A stretch of 64,000 nucleotides of DNA, from the NCBI GenBank assembly GCA_027627705.1, contig CP091242.1:1247138-1311137 (forward strand), given 5' to 3'. Numbering within the stretch: position 1 is the stretch's first letter; every line of letters starts with the position of its first letter. Positions 36,720 through 46,330 of this stretch are shown piece by piece. A model generated the notes under the pieces. That model saw only the letters and a list, made by a program, of their open reading frames with translations. It had not been told where the DNA came from and did not search any database. The stretch is from Hyphomonadaceae bacterium BL14 (GTDB lineage Bacteria; Pseudomonadota; Alphaproteobacteria; Caulobacterales; Maricaulaceae). The position numbers were made by a program, and so were the translations under genes.

Positions 36720-36947
36720 TTAAGCCGAACTCCGCGCCAGCGCCCGCCGCAGCACCCATACCCGGCAGGCGCTGGACAAAGGCGCATCCGGATCATCCTG
36801 CGCCCGCGCCGCATCAATCCGAGCAATCAGCCGGGCCAGCGGCGCGCCCTCGGCCGCCGCCGCCGCATCGAGTTCCCGCCAGAAATCCTCTTCCAGCGCC
36901 AGCGATGTAGCGTGACCGGCGAGCGTCACAGACCGCTTGCGCAGCAT
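36720..36947 (-). CDS. Ribbon-helix-helix domain protein
   Basis: A 75-residue RHH_4-type protein: KRSVTLAGHATSLALEEDFW forms the first strand and helix, followed by LARLIARIDAAR and LSSACRVWVLRRAL. Such proteins are small DNA-binding dimers in alphaproteobacteria. Its ATG overlaps the TAA of the DUF4169 gene (TAATG), so the two are translationally coupled. Target unknown. Confidence 0.85.
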   Translation of the reverse strand: MLRKRSVTLAGHATSLALEEDFWRELDAAAAAEGAPLARLIARIDAARAQDDPDAPLSSACRVWVLRRALARSSA

Positions 36948-37180
36948 TATTCGCCGTCTCCGTCTGTCCGCTGCGGATCGGCACCCTGCCCGTCCGCCTC
37001 ACCCTCGCCCGTGCGCCGATGCGCCTCAATCCGGCGCGCCGCCTGAGCCTGACGCGCCTGCGCCAGATCGCGCACCGCCTTGGGCGTCCCGTGCACCACG
37101 CGGTTCACATCCGCCGCCCGCGCCTTGTCAGCGCGCGTCTTCGCCTTCCTGTACTGACTCAGATTGACCGGCTTGGTCAT
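36947..37180 (-). CDS. DUF4169 family protein
   Basis: A 77-residue, highly charged protein starting VNLSQYRKAKTRADKARAAD, the DUF4169 pattern, with NRVVHGTPKAVRDLAQ in the middle and a Gly/Asp-rich tail. It is consistently found with an RHH_4 gene in alphaproteobacteria, as here. Function unknown; the pair may be a small regulatory unit. Confidence 0.82.
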   Translation of the reverse strand: MTKPVNLSQYRKAKTRADKARAADVNRVVHGTPKAVRDLAQARQAQAARRIEAHRRTGEGEADGQGADPQRTDGDGE

Positions 37181-37292
37181 GACGGGGCTCTTCTGGCGAC
37201 GAGGCGGCGCTTCAACGGGCCCAGATTAGCCATGGGGCTGGGGCTTGGCCAAAGGGGTCGGCGGCGGATGCTCGTTTGTAACGTCCCTGCCC

Positions 37293-38888
37293 TTACGCCC
37301 CCGCTTTCGGCGCTGCGGCGCGCACGTGCTCATCCACATGGGCGGCGAACTTCTCGAAATTGGCCACGAACATGTCGGCGAGCTTGCGCGCCTGGGCGTC
37401 ATAGTCGGCCGGGTTGGCCCAGGTCTGGCGCGGGTCGAGGAGCTTGGGATCGACGCCCTCCACCTGGGTGGGCACAGCAAAGCCGAACACCGGATCCGTG
37501 CGCATCTGCGCGTCCGCCAGCGAGCCGTCGAGCGCCGCGTTCAGGAGCGCGCGCGTCACCTTGATCGGCATGCGTTCGCCCATGCCATAGGGCCCACCCG
37601 TCCAGCCTGTGTTGACTAGCCAGCAATTGACGCCGTGCTGCGCGATCAGGTCTTTCAGGAGCGCACCGTATTCGGCCGGGTGACGCGGCATGAAGGGCGC
37701 GCCAAAGCAGGTGGAGAAGGTGGCGCTGGGCTCGGTAACGCCCTTCTCGGTGCCGGCAACCTTGGCGGTGTACCCCGACAGGAAGTGATACATGGCCATG
37801 GACGGCGTCAGCCTTGCGATGGGCGGCATGACGCCGAACGCGTCACAGGTCAGCATCACGATATTGCGTGGATGGCCGCAGACATTCCTGTCGCAGGCGT
37901 TGGGGATGTAGTGCAGCGGGTAGGCCCCGCGCGAGTTCTCCGCCAGCGAGGCATCGTCCAGATCAAGCTCGCGCGTGGCCGGGTCCATCACCACGTTTTC
38001 CAGCACCGTGCCCCACATGCGCGTGGTGGCGTGGATTTGCGGCTCGGCCTCGGCCGACAGGCGGATCATCTTGGCGTAGCAACCGCCCTCGAAATTGAAC
38101 AGGCCGTCGGGCGACCAGCCATGCTCGTCATCTCCGATGAGGGTGCGTCTGGGATCGGCCGACAGGGTGGTCTTGCCCGTTCCCGACAGGCCGAAGAACA
38201 CGGCCGCATCGCCCGCCTCACCCACATTGACCGAGCAATGCATCGGCATGATGCGCTTTTCGGGCAGCAGGTAGTTGAGGATGGTGAAGACCGCCTTCTT
38301 GGTCTCGCCCGCGTAGGAGGTGCCTGCGATCACGACGAGGCGCTGGGCGAAATTGACCGCGATGACGGTTTCCGACCGCACGCCATGGCGTGCGGGATCG
38401 GCCGTGAAGCTCGGCAGGTTGATGATGGTGAAGCCGGGCTCGAACCTCGACAGGTCCGCGCGTGCCGGCCGGCGCAGGAGGTGGCGGATGAACAGGCCGT
38501 GCCAGGCGAGCTCGGTGACCACACGCACCGGCAGACGGTGGGCCGGATCGGCCCCGCCGTGAAGCTCCTGCACGAATAGTTCGCGCCCGGCCATATGGGC
38601 GCGCACGTCTGCCCAGAGCGCGTCGAAATGCGCAGGCTCCATCGCGACATTGAAATCCCACCAGACGGTGTCTTCGGTGGTCGCATCGCGCACCGTGAAC
38701 TTGTCACGCGCCGAGCGGCCGGTGTGCTGGCCGGTCGTGACCACCAGCGCGCCGCCTCTGGCGACACGGCCTTCACCGCGGCGCACGGCCTCTTCGTAGA
38801 GCGCTTCTTCAGTCCAGTTATAGTGCAGGATTGCGTCCGTCACGCCGAGATCGCGCAGATCCCGGGTCGATATCTGGCCGTCAGCCAT
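37293..38888 (-). CDS. pckA: Phosphoenolpyruvate carboxykinase (ATP)
   Basis: A 531-residue gluconeogenic enzyme converting oxaloacetate and ATP to PEP. Signature regions: [11 protein letters not shown], the kinase-1 loop [11 protein letters not shown], the metal site in [10 protein letters not shown], and [10 protein letters not shown]. Complete at both ends, monocistronic and divergent from the DUF2891 gene. Confidence 0.97.
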   Translation of the reverse strand: MADGQISTRDLRDLGVTDAILHYNWTEEALYEEAVRRGEGRVARGGALVVTTGQHTGRSARDKFTVRDATTEDTVWWDFNVAMEPAHFDALWADVRAHMAGRELFVQELHGGADPAHRLPVRVVTELAWHGLFIRHLLRRPARADLSRFEPGFTIINLPSFTADPARHGVRSETVIAVNFAQRLVVIAGTSYAGETKKAVFTILNYLLPEKRIMPMHCSVNVGEAGDAAVFFGLSGTGKTTLSADPRRTLIGDDEHGWSPDGLFNFEGGCYAKMIRLSAEAEPQIHATTRMWGTVLENVVMDPATRELDLDDASLAENSRGAYPLHYIPNACDRNVCGHPRNIVMLTCDAFGVMPPIARLTPSMAMYHFLSGYTAKVAGTEKGVTEPSATFSTCFGAPFMPRHPAEYGALLKDLIAQHGVNCWLVNTGWTGGPYGMGERMPIKVTRALLNAALDGSLADAQMRTDPVFGFAVPTQVEGVDPKLLDPRQTWANPADYDAQARKLADMFVANFEKFAAHVDEHVRAAAPKAGA

Positions 38889-39071
38889 GGTGTCCCCCCA
38901 TATCGGAATGTGTGGTGTATGGCCGCCCGTCTGGCGAGGCGGTCCTTGACCATGGTTCTAGCCCCCCGCGCCGCGAAAATCACCCCTTCTCGCGTCACCC
39001 GCCGCGCGGCATTTGCACACCGGCCCGCCTGGTCTAGCGTGGCCGGGCACAAGGCACGAGGAGAGCCGATC

Positions 39072-40172
39072 ATGATGCTGGCAGGAATGATGGCCGCCGG
39101 GGCGCTGGCGCTGACGGCGGGCGCAGCGCAGGAGAGCGATATGCTGGATGTAGCCGCAGCGAACCGGTTTGCGCAGCTGGCGCTTGATTGCGTCCACCGC
39201 GAATACCCCAACAAGATTGCCCATGTGATGGTTTCGGACTCCGACGCGCAGGCGCCGCGCGACCTCACCCCCATCTTCTACGGCTGCTTTGACTGGCACT
39301 CTGCGGTCCACGGCCACTGGCTGCTGACCCGGCTGGCGCGTCAGTTCCCGGACGCGCCGTTTGCCGCAGACGCCCGCGCGGCGCTGGCGCAAAGCTTCAC
39401 GGCCGGGAACCTGGCCGGCGAGCTCGCCTATTTCGAGGGCGAGGGCCGCGCCTCGTTCGAACGCCCCTATGGCCTGGCCTGGTTTCTCCAGCTCACGGCC
39501 GAGCTGCGCGCCTGGGACGATCCGCAGGCTCGTGAATGGGCTGAGATTCTGGCCCCTCTGGAGGACGTGATCGAGGATCGCTTCCTGATCTGGCTGCCCA
39601 ATCTGGTCTATCCGGTGCGCTCGGGCACCCATAACCAGACCGCGTTCGGCTTTGCCCTGACGCTGGATTGGGCGCGCGCGGCCGGGCGGACGGCCCTCGC
39701 TGACCTGATCACTGCCAAGTCGCTGGCCTTTCATCTCGAAGACCGCGACTGCCCGCTGCATTACGAGCCGTCGGGGACCGATTTCCTGTCGCCTTGCCTG
39801 ATGACCGCCGATCTGATGCGCCGAGTGATCCCGGCTGAGGACTATCCTGCCTGGCTGTCAGCCTATCTGCCGGGCATTCCTGAGGACGGCTCGGCGGACT
39901 GGCTGGCGCCAGGCATCGTGCTGGACCCGACCGATGGCCATCTCGTGCATCTTGACGGGGTCAATCTGTCGCGCGCCTGGAATCTGCAAGGCATCGCCGC
40001 CAGCCTGCCCCAAGACGATCCGCGCATCGCGTCCCTCAATGCCGCCGAGGCGGTGCATACTGAGGCCGGCGTCGCGGCGGTGTCAGAAGAGCATTACGAG
40101 GGCAGTCACTGGCTGGCGAGCTTCGCCGTCTATCTCGTCAGCGGCAAGGCGCGCGAAGCCCACACGCCCTAA
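39072..40172 (+). CDS. Exported DUF2891 family protein
   Basis: A 366-residue protein with a short signal-like N-terminus (MMLAGMMAAGALALTAGAAQ). The body carries the DUF2891 hallmarks FYGCFDWHSAVHGHW near residue 70, a helical repeat organisation, and SGTDFLSPCL. The WH-S-VHGHW cluster suggests a toroidal glycosidase-like fold with an active-site pocket, but no activity is established. ATG at 39072 follows GAGGAGAG. It converges with the alpha/beta hydrolase gene. Confidence 0.85.
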   Translation: MMLAGMMAAGALALTAGAAQESDMLDVAAANRFAQLALDCVHREYPNKIAHVMVSDSDAQAPRDLTPIFYGCFDWHSAVHGHWLLTRLARQFPDAPFAADARAALAQSFTAGNLAGELAYFEGEGRASFERPYGLAWFLQLTAELRAWDDPQAREWAEILAPLEDVIEDRFLIWLPNLVYPVRSGTHNQTAFGFALTLDWARAAGRTALADLITAKSLAFHLEDRDCPLHYEPSGTDFLSPCLMTADLMRRVIPAEDYPAWLSAYLPGIPEDGSADWLAPGIVLDPTDGHLVHLDGVNLSRAWNLQGIAASLPQDDPRIASLNAAEAVHTEAGVAAVSEEHYEGSHWLASFAVYLVSGKAREAHTP

Positions 40173-40176
40173 ACGC

Positions 40177-41256
40177 TCAAAGCCCCGTGCGCGCCTGGAT
40201 CGCCGCCGTGACGCGCGCGTGCAGGGCGTGAGGGGCCAGCGCCGCCTCCAGTGCGGCCTGATCGCCCGCGGTCTCTATCGCCTCCAGCCGCATGTCCCGC
40301 CAGAGCTTCAAAAGGAAGCCGCCATGATCGTCCGGTGCCCAGTCATGGCGCGCTTGCGGTGCCGCGAGCTTGGCGAGCAGCGCCTTGTCTGACGGATCAG
40401 GCCGCGACGCCGCTGCGCCCGGATGGGCAGCTAGATGACGGACGATCGCCTCAAGCGCGCCCGCCCGGTCATCGCCCCAGCGCTCAACGCGCACACCTGG
40501 GGCCAGTGCGGGCAAGCGGTCGAGATGGGCGCTCAAGGGATCGCGGCCCATCGCCCCGACGAGCGTGGGCGCGCTCACCCGGTCCGGCCCGTCCTCGCCT
40601 TTCGCCTTGAACGCAGCGCGGTAGGGGGCGGGATAGTGCTCATGGGCCGTCAGCCAGTCCCGAAGACGGCGCAGGCGCGTCTCCATGGGCGTGATGGGCA
40701 GCGCCATGCGCCCATCCATCCGGGCGTGATACCAGGGAAAAAAGATCAATTGCTCTTCCAGCCGCGCCCAGATTCGCGCGAGGTGCGAGCCGTCGGCGGC
40801 GGGAGGGAAGATCACACAGTAATGGGCCAGCAGATCGGCCCGCTCGTCCGGCGTCCACACCGCCAGCCCGTCAAGCGCCAGCGCCGTGATGCGCTCCGGC
40901 GCCAACAGCGCGGCTGCCATCGCCGTGCCCGCCCCGGTATGAAACCCGTAAAGTCCGGCGCGCGCCACACCCATCACGTCCATGAAGGCGATCAGATGGC
41001 GCGCATAATCGGCCCGGTCCGGATCAGCCTGGTCCAGCGGCTGGGACAGGCCGTTGCCGGGCGTATCGAGCGCGATCACGCATATGCGCTGCGACAGCAG
41101 GCGCGCCGCTTCATGCACCGCGCTGGCGCTTTCCGGCGAGCCGTGGAGGAGGATCACCGCCGGCGTGCCCGGCGGCCCGGCGCGCCGGTAATGCACCGCC
41201 CGCCCCTGCACGATCACTGCGCCGCGCAGGCCCCAGCTGTGCGCCTGCCTGCTCAT
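40177..41256 (-). CDS. Alpha/beta hydrolase with His in the nucleophile elbow
   Basis: A 359-residue alpha/beta-hydrolase-fold protein. The oxyanion HGSPES and DTPGNGLS motifs are present. The nucleophile elbow reads YGFHTGAG, with His where Ser is normal; a G-x-H-T-G elbow recurs in an uncharacterised subfamily. ATG at 41256 overlaps the upstream oxidoreductase stop (ATGA), so the two are co-expressed. Catalysis is uncertain. Confidence 0.78.
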   Translation of the reverse strand: MSRQAHSWGLRGAVIVQGRAVHYRRAGPPGTPAVILLHGSPESASAVHEAARLLSQRICVIALDTPGNGLSQPLDQADPDRADYARHLIAFMDVMGVARAGLYGFHTGAGTAMAAALLAPERITALALDGLAVWTPDERADLLAHYCVIFPPAADGSHLARIWARLEEQLIFFPWYHARMDGRMALPITPMETRLRRLRDWLTAHEHYPAPYRAAFKAKGEDGPDRVSAPTLVGAMGRDPLSAHLDRLPALAPGVRVERWGDDRAGALEAIVRHLAAHPGAAASRPDPSDKALLAKLAAPQARHDWAPDDHGGFLLKLWRDMRLEAIETAGDQAALEAALAPHALHARVTAAIQARTGL

Positions 41257-42257
41257 AACGCGAGCAGCGCCTTGCCGCGATTTCGCCCCGCCATCAGGCG
41301 CTCGAACACGGCTGGCGCCCCGGCGAGGCCGTCTGCAATATCCTCGGCGATGACCAGGTGGCCCGCTTCGGCCAAAGGCTGGCACTCGGCCAGAAACTCA
41401 TCCCAGCGGTCATAGAAATCATAGACCACTAGCCCGTGCAGGCTCGCCCGCTTCCCGATGATCAGGCCGAAGGGGATACCCGGCGCAGGCGCGTCGCTCT
41501 GGTAATGCGCCGCCAGACCGCACAGCACCGCGCGGCCATAGGGCTTCATGTGGGTCAGGGCCAGGGTCAGGATCTCGCTCGACACATTCTCCAGATGCAC
41601 GCTGATCCCGCCCGACACGGCCTCGGCCAGCGCGTCGCGCCAGCCTTCGGCGCGGTAATCAATGCAGGCGTCAAAGCCATAGGTCTCGCGCACCAGCGCG
41701 CATTTGGCCGGCCCGCCGGCTATGCCGATCACCCTGGCCGCCCCGCGCGCCCGGGCGATCTGGCCCGCTGCGCCGCCCACCGCGCCCGCCGCCGCGTCGA
41801 TCAGCACCACATCTCCGTGCGTCACTTTGGCGAGCTGCGTCATCCCCGCCCAGGCCGTCAGGCCCGGCATGCCGAGGGCCGCAAGGAAGACCGCCGGCGA
41901 CAAGGCGCCCGGCGCGATCACCCTGACGTCGCTTTCCAGCGCGGGGGCGTATTCGCGCCAGCCCGCGGCCATCATGTGCACCATCGCGCCTTCAGGAATC
42001 GCGCAGCGGCTCTCTTCCACCACGCCCACGCCATGGCCGGGGATCGCATCGCGCATCGGTTCCGGCGCCGCCTCGCCCATATGCCGGCCGCGAAGGCGCG
42101 CGCCTACATACGGGTCCATGGACACATGGCTCAGCCGCACCAGCACCCCGCCCTCGGGACATTCAGGGCGCGCTGTCTTGACCAGGGCGAAATCTCCCGC
42201 CTGCGGAACACGGTCGAGCGGCGCGCGAAGCACGGCTTGCTGCATGGTGGGGCTCAT
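41253..42257 (-). CDS. Medium-chain NADP-dependent oxidoreductase (zinc-free, CurA/LTB4DH-like)
   Basis: A 334-residue MDR-family double-bond reductase type protein. Landmarks: SMDPYVGARL, the nucleotide-binding DAAAGAVGGAAGQIARARG, and FDACIDYRAEGW, with the C-terminal signature GRNRGKALLAL. No zinc-binding cysteines are present. It is operonic with the alpha/beta hydrolase. The substrate is likely an enone or aldehyde (family knowledge). Confidence 0.9.
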   Translation of the reverse strand: MSPTMQQAVLRAPLDRVPQAGDFALVKTARPECPEGGVLVRLSHVSMDPYVGARLRGRHMGEAAPEPMRDAIPGHGVGVVEESRCAIPEGAMVHMMAAGWREYAPALESDVRVIAPGALSPAVFLAALGMPGLTAWAGMTQLAKVTHGDVVLIDAAAGAVGGAAGQIARARGAARVIGIAGGPAKCALVRETYGFDACIDYRAEGWRDALAEAVSGGISVHLENVSSEILTLALTHMKPYGRAVLCGLAAHYQSDAPAPGIPFGLIIGKRASLHGLVVYDFYDRWDEFLAECQPLAEAGHLVIAEDIADGLAGAPAVFERLMAGRNRGKALLAL

Positions 42258-42572
42258 GGAGGCGGTCCTGACGGGCTGGCTGAATTTGTCCGGACTATTT
42301 ATCGCGGATCAAGCGCGCCGCGCCAAGGCGTTGCGTCAGGGGGGAGGTGGCTGAAAGTCTGCAAGGCGCGGTGCCGCACCCCTCACCTTTATCCCCCCCT
42401 CCGAGAGGGGAGAGGGGGCTTTGACGCAGAGCGACATTCAGGACACCGAAGCGCCTGGCTCACAGGCATAAATGCTGCGGTTACAGGCTCATCGCCCCCA
42501 TTTATGGGGGAAAGGGTAGGGTGAGGGGGACGGTGCGCTCCTCCCCATTCCTCTAAGAGGGGACCTTCCCCT
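42258..42572. repeat. Intergenic GC-rich hairpin repeats
   Basis: The gap between the oxidoreductase start and the kinase stop has no gene. It holds three C-run/G-run inverted repeats: about 42389-42418, 42492-42529 (CCCCCATTTATGGGGG core) and 42541-42570 just outside the kinase stop. They belong to the same style of element as those at 14850 and at the left edge. The right-most copy may serve as a kinase-transcript hairpin. Confidence 0.65.
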
Positions 42573-44321
42573 TCAGGCCGCGCCGTCGCTGGTGCGGGCG
42601 ATGTGTTCGACGGCCGTCTGGGCGGCACGGATGCGCTGGTGAACCTCCAGCGGCTCCACATTGCCGGTCTCGCCCACGGGCGCGGCGAGCACGGGCAGGC
42701 GCACGGTGACCGTGGTTCCCTCGCCCGGCTGGCTTTCAATGGTCATGGAGCCGTCGTGCAGTTCGGCCAGCTGGCGCACCAGCACCAGGCCGAGGCCGGA
42801 GCTGCGCTCGACCGAGTCGCGGCCTGACTGGCTCTGGGCATAGGGCTGGCCCAGGCGCGCAATCTCGTCCTGGCTGATACCGACGCCACTATCGCCCACC
42901 GCCATCACCAGATCAGGGCCTTCCGTGCAGGCCATCAGCACGACTGCGCCACCCTCAGGCGTGAACTTCACAGCGTTGGACAGCAGATTGAGCAGAATCT
43001 GGCGCAGTGCCTTGCGGTCGGCCCTCACATGGATTGGCGCATCGCCAGCATCGACATAGAGCGTCACGCCCTGTTCCGTGGCGCGCAGGCGCATCATCTT
43101 TGTGCAGATATCGGCGATATCGCGCACGTCGAATTCTTCCAGTGACAGCTCGTAACGGTCGGCCTCGATCCGGGACATGTCCAGCACATCGCCGATCAGC
43201 TCCAGCAGATGCCGCCCGCTTTCATGGATCAGATCGCCATATTCGGCGTAGCGTGCCGGCAGCGGCCCGAACAGGCGCTGCTTCATCACGTCAGAGAAAC
43301 CGATAATGGCGTTGAGTGGCGTGCGCAGCTCGTGGCTGACAGCGGCCAGAAACTCCGACTTTGCACGGCTGGCGGCGATGGCGGCATCACGCTCGGCCAT
43401 CAGGCGGCGCTCGGCCTCGGCGTCCACACCGGTGGTTTCGGAAAGGCTGAGCACATAGCCTGCCGGCGTTGCCACCGCGCGCGCCGTCAGCGCGCTTTCT
43501 CGCCCGCGAGGGCCACGCACAGTGAAGGTGAAGCGCCCGCCATCCGCGCCGCCGCCTGACCGGGCCGAGACAAGACCGGCGCGCAGGGCTGCCTGTTGAT
43601 CTTCGTCAAAGCCAAGACCATCAGCCGCCAAACCGGTCACGTCCCGCGGCACGCCCGGGGCCACGCGGCGCAGGGCGCGCGAGGCCGCTGTGATCACCCC
43701 ATCCGGATCGAGCGCCAGCATGGGAGACGGCGCGTGGGTGAAGCCGTCGGCGGCGGGTCGGATCGCCTCCAGCTCCCGCCTGGCCGCGGCCAGGCGGGCC
43801 GAAAGCCGGGCGCGGGCGGCGAAACCGGTGATGACAAAGAAGCACGCCAGTGCGACCAGGCCGGCCAGCGCACCGCCGGGGATTGCGCCAAGCGGGTCGG
43901 GGCCCAAAAGGCTGAAGCCAGCTGCCAGAAGGAAGGCGCATGCGGATACCACGGCACTGAGGCGCGCCGCACGCGCGCCACCAGAGGCCGCCAGCGCCAT
44001 GGGGCCAGCCAGAAACACCAGAGCCGCGGGAGACAGCGCGCTGGCAAACATTACCGACGCTGCGAGGCCCGGCAGGCACCAGGCCAGCGCCAGCACCAGC
44101 CGCGCGCCATCGCGGGTGTCAGCGTTGGCAGCGCTGAAGAACAAGCCGATGAGACCCGGCGCGCCGGCGGCTAGCACCAGCGCCCAGCCTTGCGGCGACA
44201 GAGGTGCCAGGCTGAGGGCGGTAACCGCGCACACGGCCAGCCACGCACCCTGCATTACCGGCCCGGCAACACAGTCCAGCCAGTTGGTCGGACGAGGGGC
44301 AGATATCGGGGTCGTGGACAT
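42573..44321 (-). CDS. Membrane sensor histidine kinase, DivJ/PleC-like
   Basis: A 582-residue hybrid-free kinase. Residues about 15-185 contain six or so hydrophobic helices, about 190-310 a PAS-like segment, then HisKA with phosphoacceptor FLAAVSHELRTPLNAIIGFS and the long match YAEYGDLIHESGRHLLELI, followed by HATPase_c motifs (LLNLLSNAVKFTPEG, DSGVGI, SGLGLVL). Membrane topology and HisKA sequence are close to Caulobacter DivJ/PleC, regulators of DivK. I left the gene symbol blank because the two cannot be separated by eye. Divergent from an exported gene over a CtrA-like site. Confidence 0.88.
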   Translation of the reverse strand: MSTTPISAPRPTNWLDCVAGPVMQGAWLAVCAVTALSLAPLSPQGWALVLAAGAPGLIGLFFSAANADTRDGARLVLALAWCLPGLAASVMFASALSPAALVFLAGPMALAASGGARAARLSAVVSACAFLLAAGFSLLGPDPLGAIPGGALAGLVALACFFVITGFAARARLSARLAAARRELEAIRPAADGFTHAPSPMLALDPDGVITAASRALRRVAPGVPRDVTGLAADGLGFDEDQQAALRAGLVSARSGGGADGGRFTFTVRGPRGRESALTARAVATPAGYVLSLSETTGVDAEAERRLMAERDAAIAASRAKSEFLAAVSHELRTPLNAIIGFSDVMKQRLFGPLPARYAEYGDLIHESGRHLLELIGDVLDMSRIEADRYELSLEEFDVRDIADICTKMMRLRATEQGVTLYVDAGDAPIHVRADRKALRQILLNLLSNAVKFTPEGGAVVLMACTEGPDLVMAVGDSGVGISQDEIARLGQPYAQSQSGRDSVERSSGLGLVLVRQLAELHDGSMTIESQPGEGTTVTVRLPVLAAPVGETGNVEPLEVHQRIRAAQTAVEHIARTSDGAA

Positions 44322-44379
44322 GATGGCGGGGCCGACTCACATAGGGTCACCGGGACGCCAGCACGCTGCGCTGCGGGCG

Positions 44380-44396
44380 TTAACAATTATTGAATC
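44380..44396. promoter_or_regulatory. CtrA-like box overlapping a GANTC site
   Basis: TTAA (44380-44383), seven bases, then TGAA (44391-44394): on the minus strand this reads TTCA-N7-TTAAC, one mismatch from the CtrA consensus. GAATC (44392-44396) overlaps it as a possible CcrM site. The position is between the divergent kinase gene (start 44321) and the exported gene (start 44493), so it could control either. Confidence 0.5.
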
Positions 44397-44492
44397 GGCA
44401 TTAATCCGCAGGCCTCCCCCTTGGCGTTGAAACTGAACGCGGTCATTATAAAAACTGGCATCATTGCCCCAAGCCCCACAGCAGGTTCCGCC

Positions 44493-45572
44493 ATGAAGAC
44501 CGTCTGGATCGCCGCCGCTGTTGCCGCCGCTGTCACGCACGCTGCCTTTGCGGACGATCCCGCCGGCGCGCCTGCGCAAGCCGGGCAGCCTGCCCCTGCA
44601 CCAGCGGCGTCAGACAGTCCGGTTTTGGCTGAGGGGCCGGAACTGGGACCGCTGACCGAAACCGCACAGGTCTATGCCTCCTTCCACATGGATGTGAACC
44701 GGGCGGGCCTGCGTGAATTGCGCTCGGGCACGGATCTCGACGTGGTGATGGATTCGCTGGCCTCCTATTATCAGGGCGACCGGCTGGTGGACGCCCAGAT
44801 CGCCTACGCGGCCCTGGTCGCCGCCCAGCATCCCGAGTTTGTCGACGCCGTACGCGCCGTATCCGATTACTACGGATTCGAGACCGCGCGGGCTGCGCTG
44901 CTGCACGACCCGATCTTCGTTACCGGTTTTGCGGGGGCCGATCTGGCCCAGGAGAGCGTGGTGGGTGCCATCGAGGAAGACGTGACCCACATGCGCCAGG
45001 TGGGTGAGCGCTACCGCCAGGCTGCCTATTCGCTGCAGCGCGAAAGCTGGGCCTCTCGCCGCGAGCGCGACCGGCGCGACCGCAATGAGGCGCTCAACAC
45101 CGCCCACATGCGCCTGCAGACAAGCTTCCGCCGCGCCGATCCCGATCCTGCCGCCGAACCTGGAACCCAGAGCGCCGTGCGCCTGACGCGCGACGGGCGC
45201 ATGGGATCAGCGGTGTCGATGTTCGCCGAGCGCCCCGCCAATTTGCCCGACCTTCCCGAGCTGTCTGTCGCGGTCGGCGAACAGCAGATGACGCCCGATG
45301 AGCGGCGTGTCGGCCGCTTCCTGGCCGTCGCCGCCCTGCAATCGATCGAGACTGGTGACATGACCCTGCTCGACGATCTTCTCGGCGATCCCGCGGTGGA
45401 GCGGTGCATCGAGTGGTCGCGCCTGATGCTGCAGCAATGCATCGCGGCGGGCAGCTTCCGCTATGAAGACAGCTATTGCATTGCGGCCCACGCGCTCAAT
45501 GACGTGGCCCAGTGCCTGACCACCGCCCAGCGCGAACGGCGCAATCTCGACCATATCACTGTCTCGAACTGA
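44493..45572 (+). CDS. Exported hypothetical protein (359 aa)
   Basis: A protein with a clear signal peptide (MKTVWIAAAVAAAVTHAAFA), start at 44493. The mature part begins with a Pro/Ala-rich stretch and is otherwise helical, with a repeated alpha-helical character and cysteines clustered at the C-terminus (RCIEWSRLMLQQCIAAG ... CIAAHALNDVAQCL), which suggests disulphides. I do not recognise a family; it looks like a Caulobacterales-specific periplasmic protein. A CtrA-like site lies about 100 bases upstream. Confidence 0.75.
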   Translation: MKTVWIAAAVAAAVTHAAFADDPAGAPAQAGQPAPAPAASDSPVLAEGPELGPLTETAQVYASFHMDVNRAGLRELRSGTDLDVVMDSLASYYQGDRLVDAQIAYAALVAAQHPEFVDAVRAVSDYYGFETARAALLHDPIFVTGFAGADLAQESVVGAIEEDVTHMRQVGERYRQAAYSLQRESWASRRERDRRDRNEALNTAHMRLQTSFRRADPDPAAEPGTQSAVRLTRDGRMGSAVSMFAERPANLPDLPELSVAVGEQQMTPDERRVGRFLAVAALQSIETGDMTLLDDLLGDPAVERCIEWSRLMLQQCIAAGSFRYEDSYCIAAHALNDVAQCLTTAQRERRNLDHITVSN

Positions 45573-45591
45573 GACAGGTCAGGGCGAGGGG

Positions 45592-45637
45592 TTAAGGCTC
45601 GATTCATCACGCCCGTTCAGCCTTAACACACCGTTTA
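45592..45637 (+). promoter_or_regulatory. Pair of CtrA-like boxes and a GANTC site
   Basis: TTAA-N7-TTCA (45592-45606) and TTAA-N7-TTTA (45623-45637) each differ from the CtrA consensus by one base, and GATTC (45601-45605) overlaps the first. They lie 88-130 bases before the small exported gene at 45725. Two near-matches in 46 bases in GC-rich DNA is suggestive, not proof. Confidence 0.45.
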
Positions 45638-45724
45638 CCTTTCACCCCGGTTTGACTGGCGAGTCCGGCCTCGTTTGCGCTAGCCTCATTCTTGCTCGGG
45701 ATGGGCAATGTGTGAGAGGCAAAC

Positions 45725-46084
45725 ATGATCTTCATGTTGAGAGCTGCATTTTGGATCGCTGTGGTGGCCGCCTTTGCGCCCGCCGGTTTCAGCGCGCCTG
45801 AAGACGGCGCATTTGCACGCGAAGCCCACGCCATTCTCTCCGCTCCGGCCCGCGAGGCGGCGATGGCCGCCTCCGGGACAGGGCAGGAGCTGGAAGCCGG
45901 CTTCTGCGCCGAGCATGGAGAGCTGTGCGCTGTCGGCCGGTCGCTGGCCGGTTATGCCAGCCTGGTTACCGATGCCGCCGCCGCCCGCGCCCGCGCCTCG
46001 ATTGACGAACGCGTGGATGCCGGGGCCGATGCACGCCGCGTCGAAGAAGCGTTTGCCCGCGCCGCCGGCGACCCTCACGGCTAG
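45725..46084 (+). CDS. Small exported hypothetical protein (119 aa)
   Basis: A signal peptide (MIFMLRAAFWIAVVAAFAPA) precedes a helical Ala-rich mature part with one CAEHGELC pair that could form a disulphide. Codon use is GC-rich at third positions, as for its neighbours. I do not recognise the family. It may be cell-cycle regulated if the upstream CtrA-like sites are real. Confidence 0.65.
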   Translation: MIFMLRAAFWIAVVAAFAPAGFSAPEDGAFAREAHAILSAPAREAAMAASGTGQELEAGFCAEHGELCAVGRSLAGYASLVTDAAAARARASIDERVDAGADARRVEEAFARAAGDPHG

Positions 46085-46330
46085 GGCCGATTTTCGTCGC
46101 CACACACGCCGGCTGCCGTCTGCCTGAGCGCGCCGCGCCATGTCGTAAACGGCCGGCCAGGCCACAAACACACCCTCTGTGAACACAAAACACGCTGTCT
46201 TGACCACAAGACGGGCGCGGTTGGCCACATCATGTGTGGCTCATGGCGCGGGCCGTCCCGGCGTCCCATTCCAGCCCCGGCCCGGAGCCAGAGCGGAGCG
46301 GTCAGGCATGAGCGGAACCCACCCGCCCCC

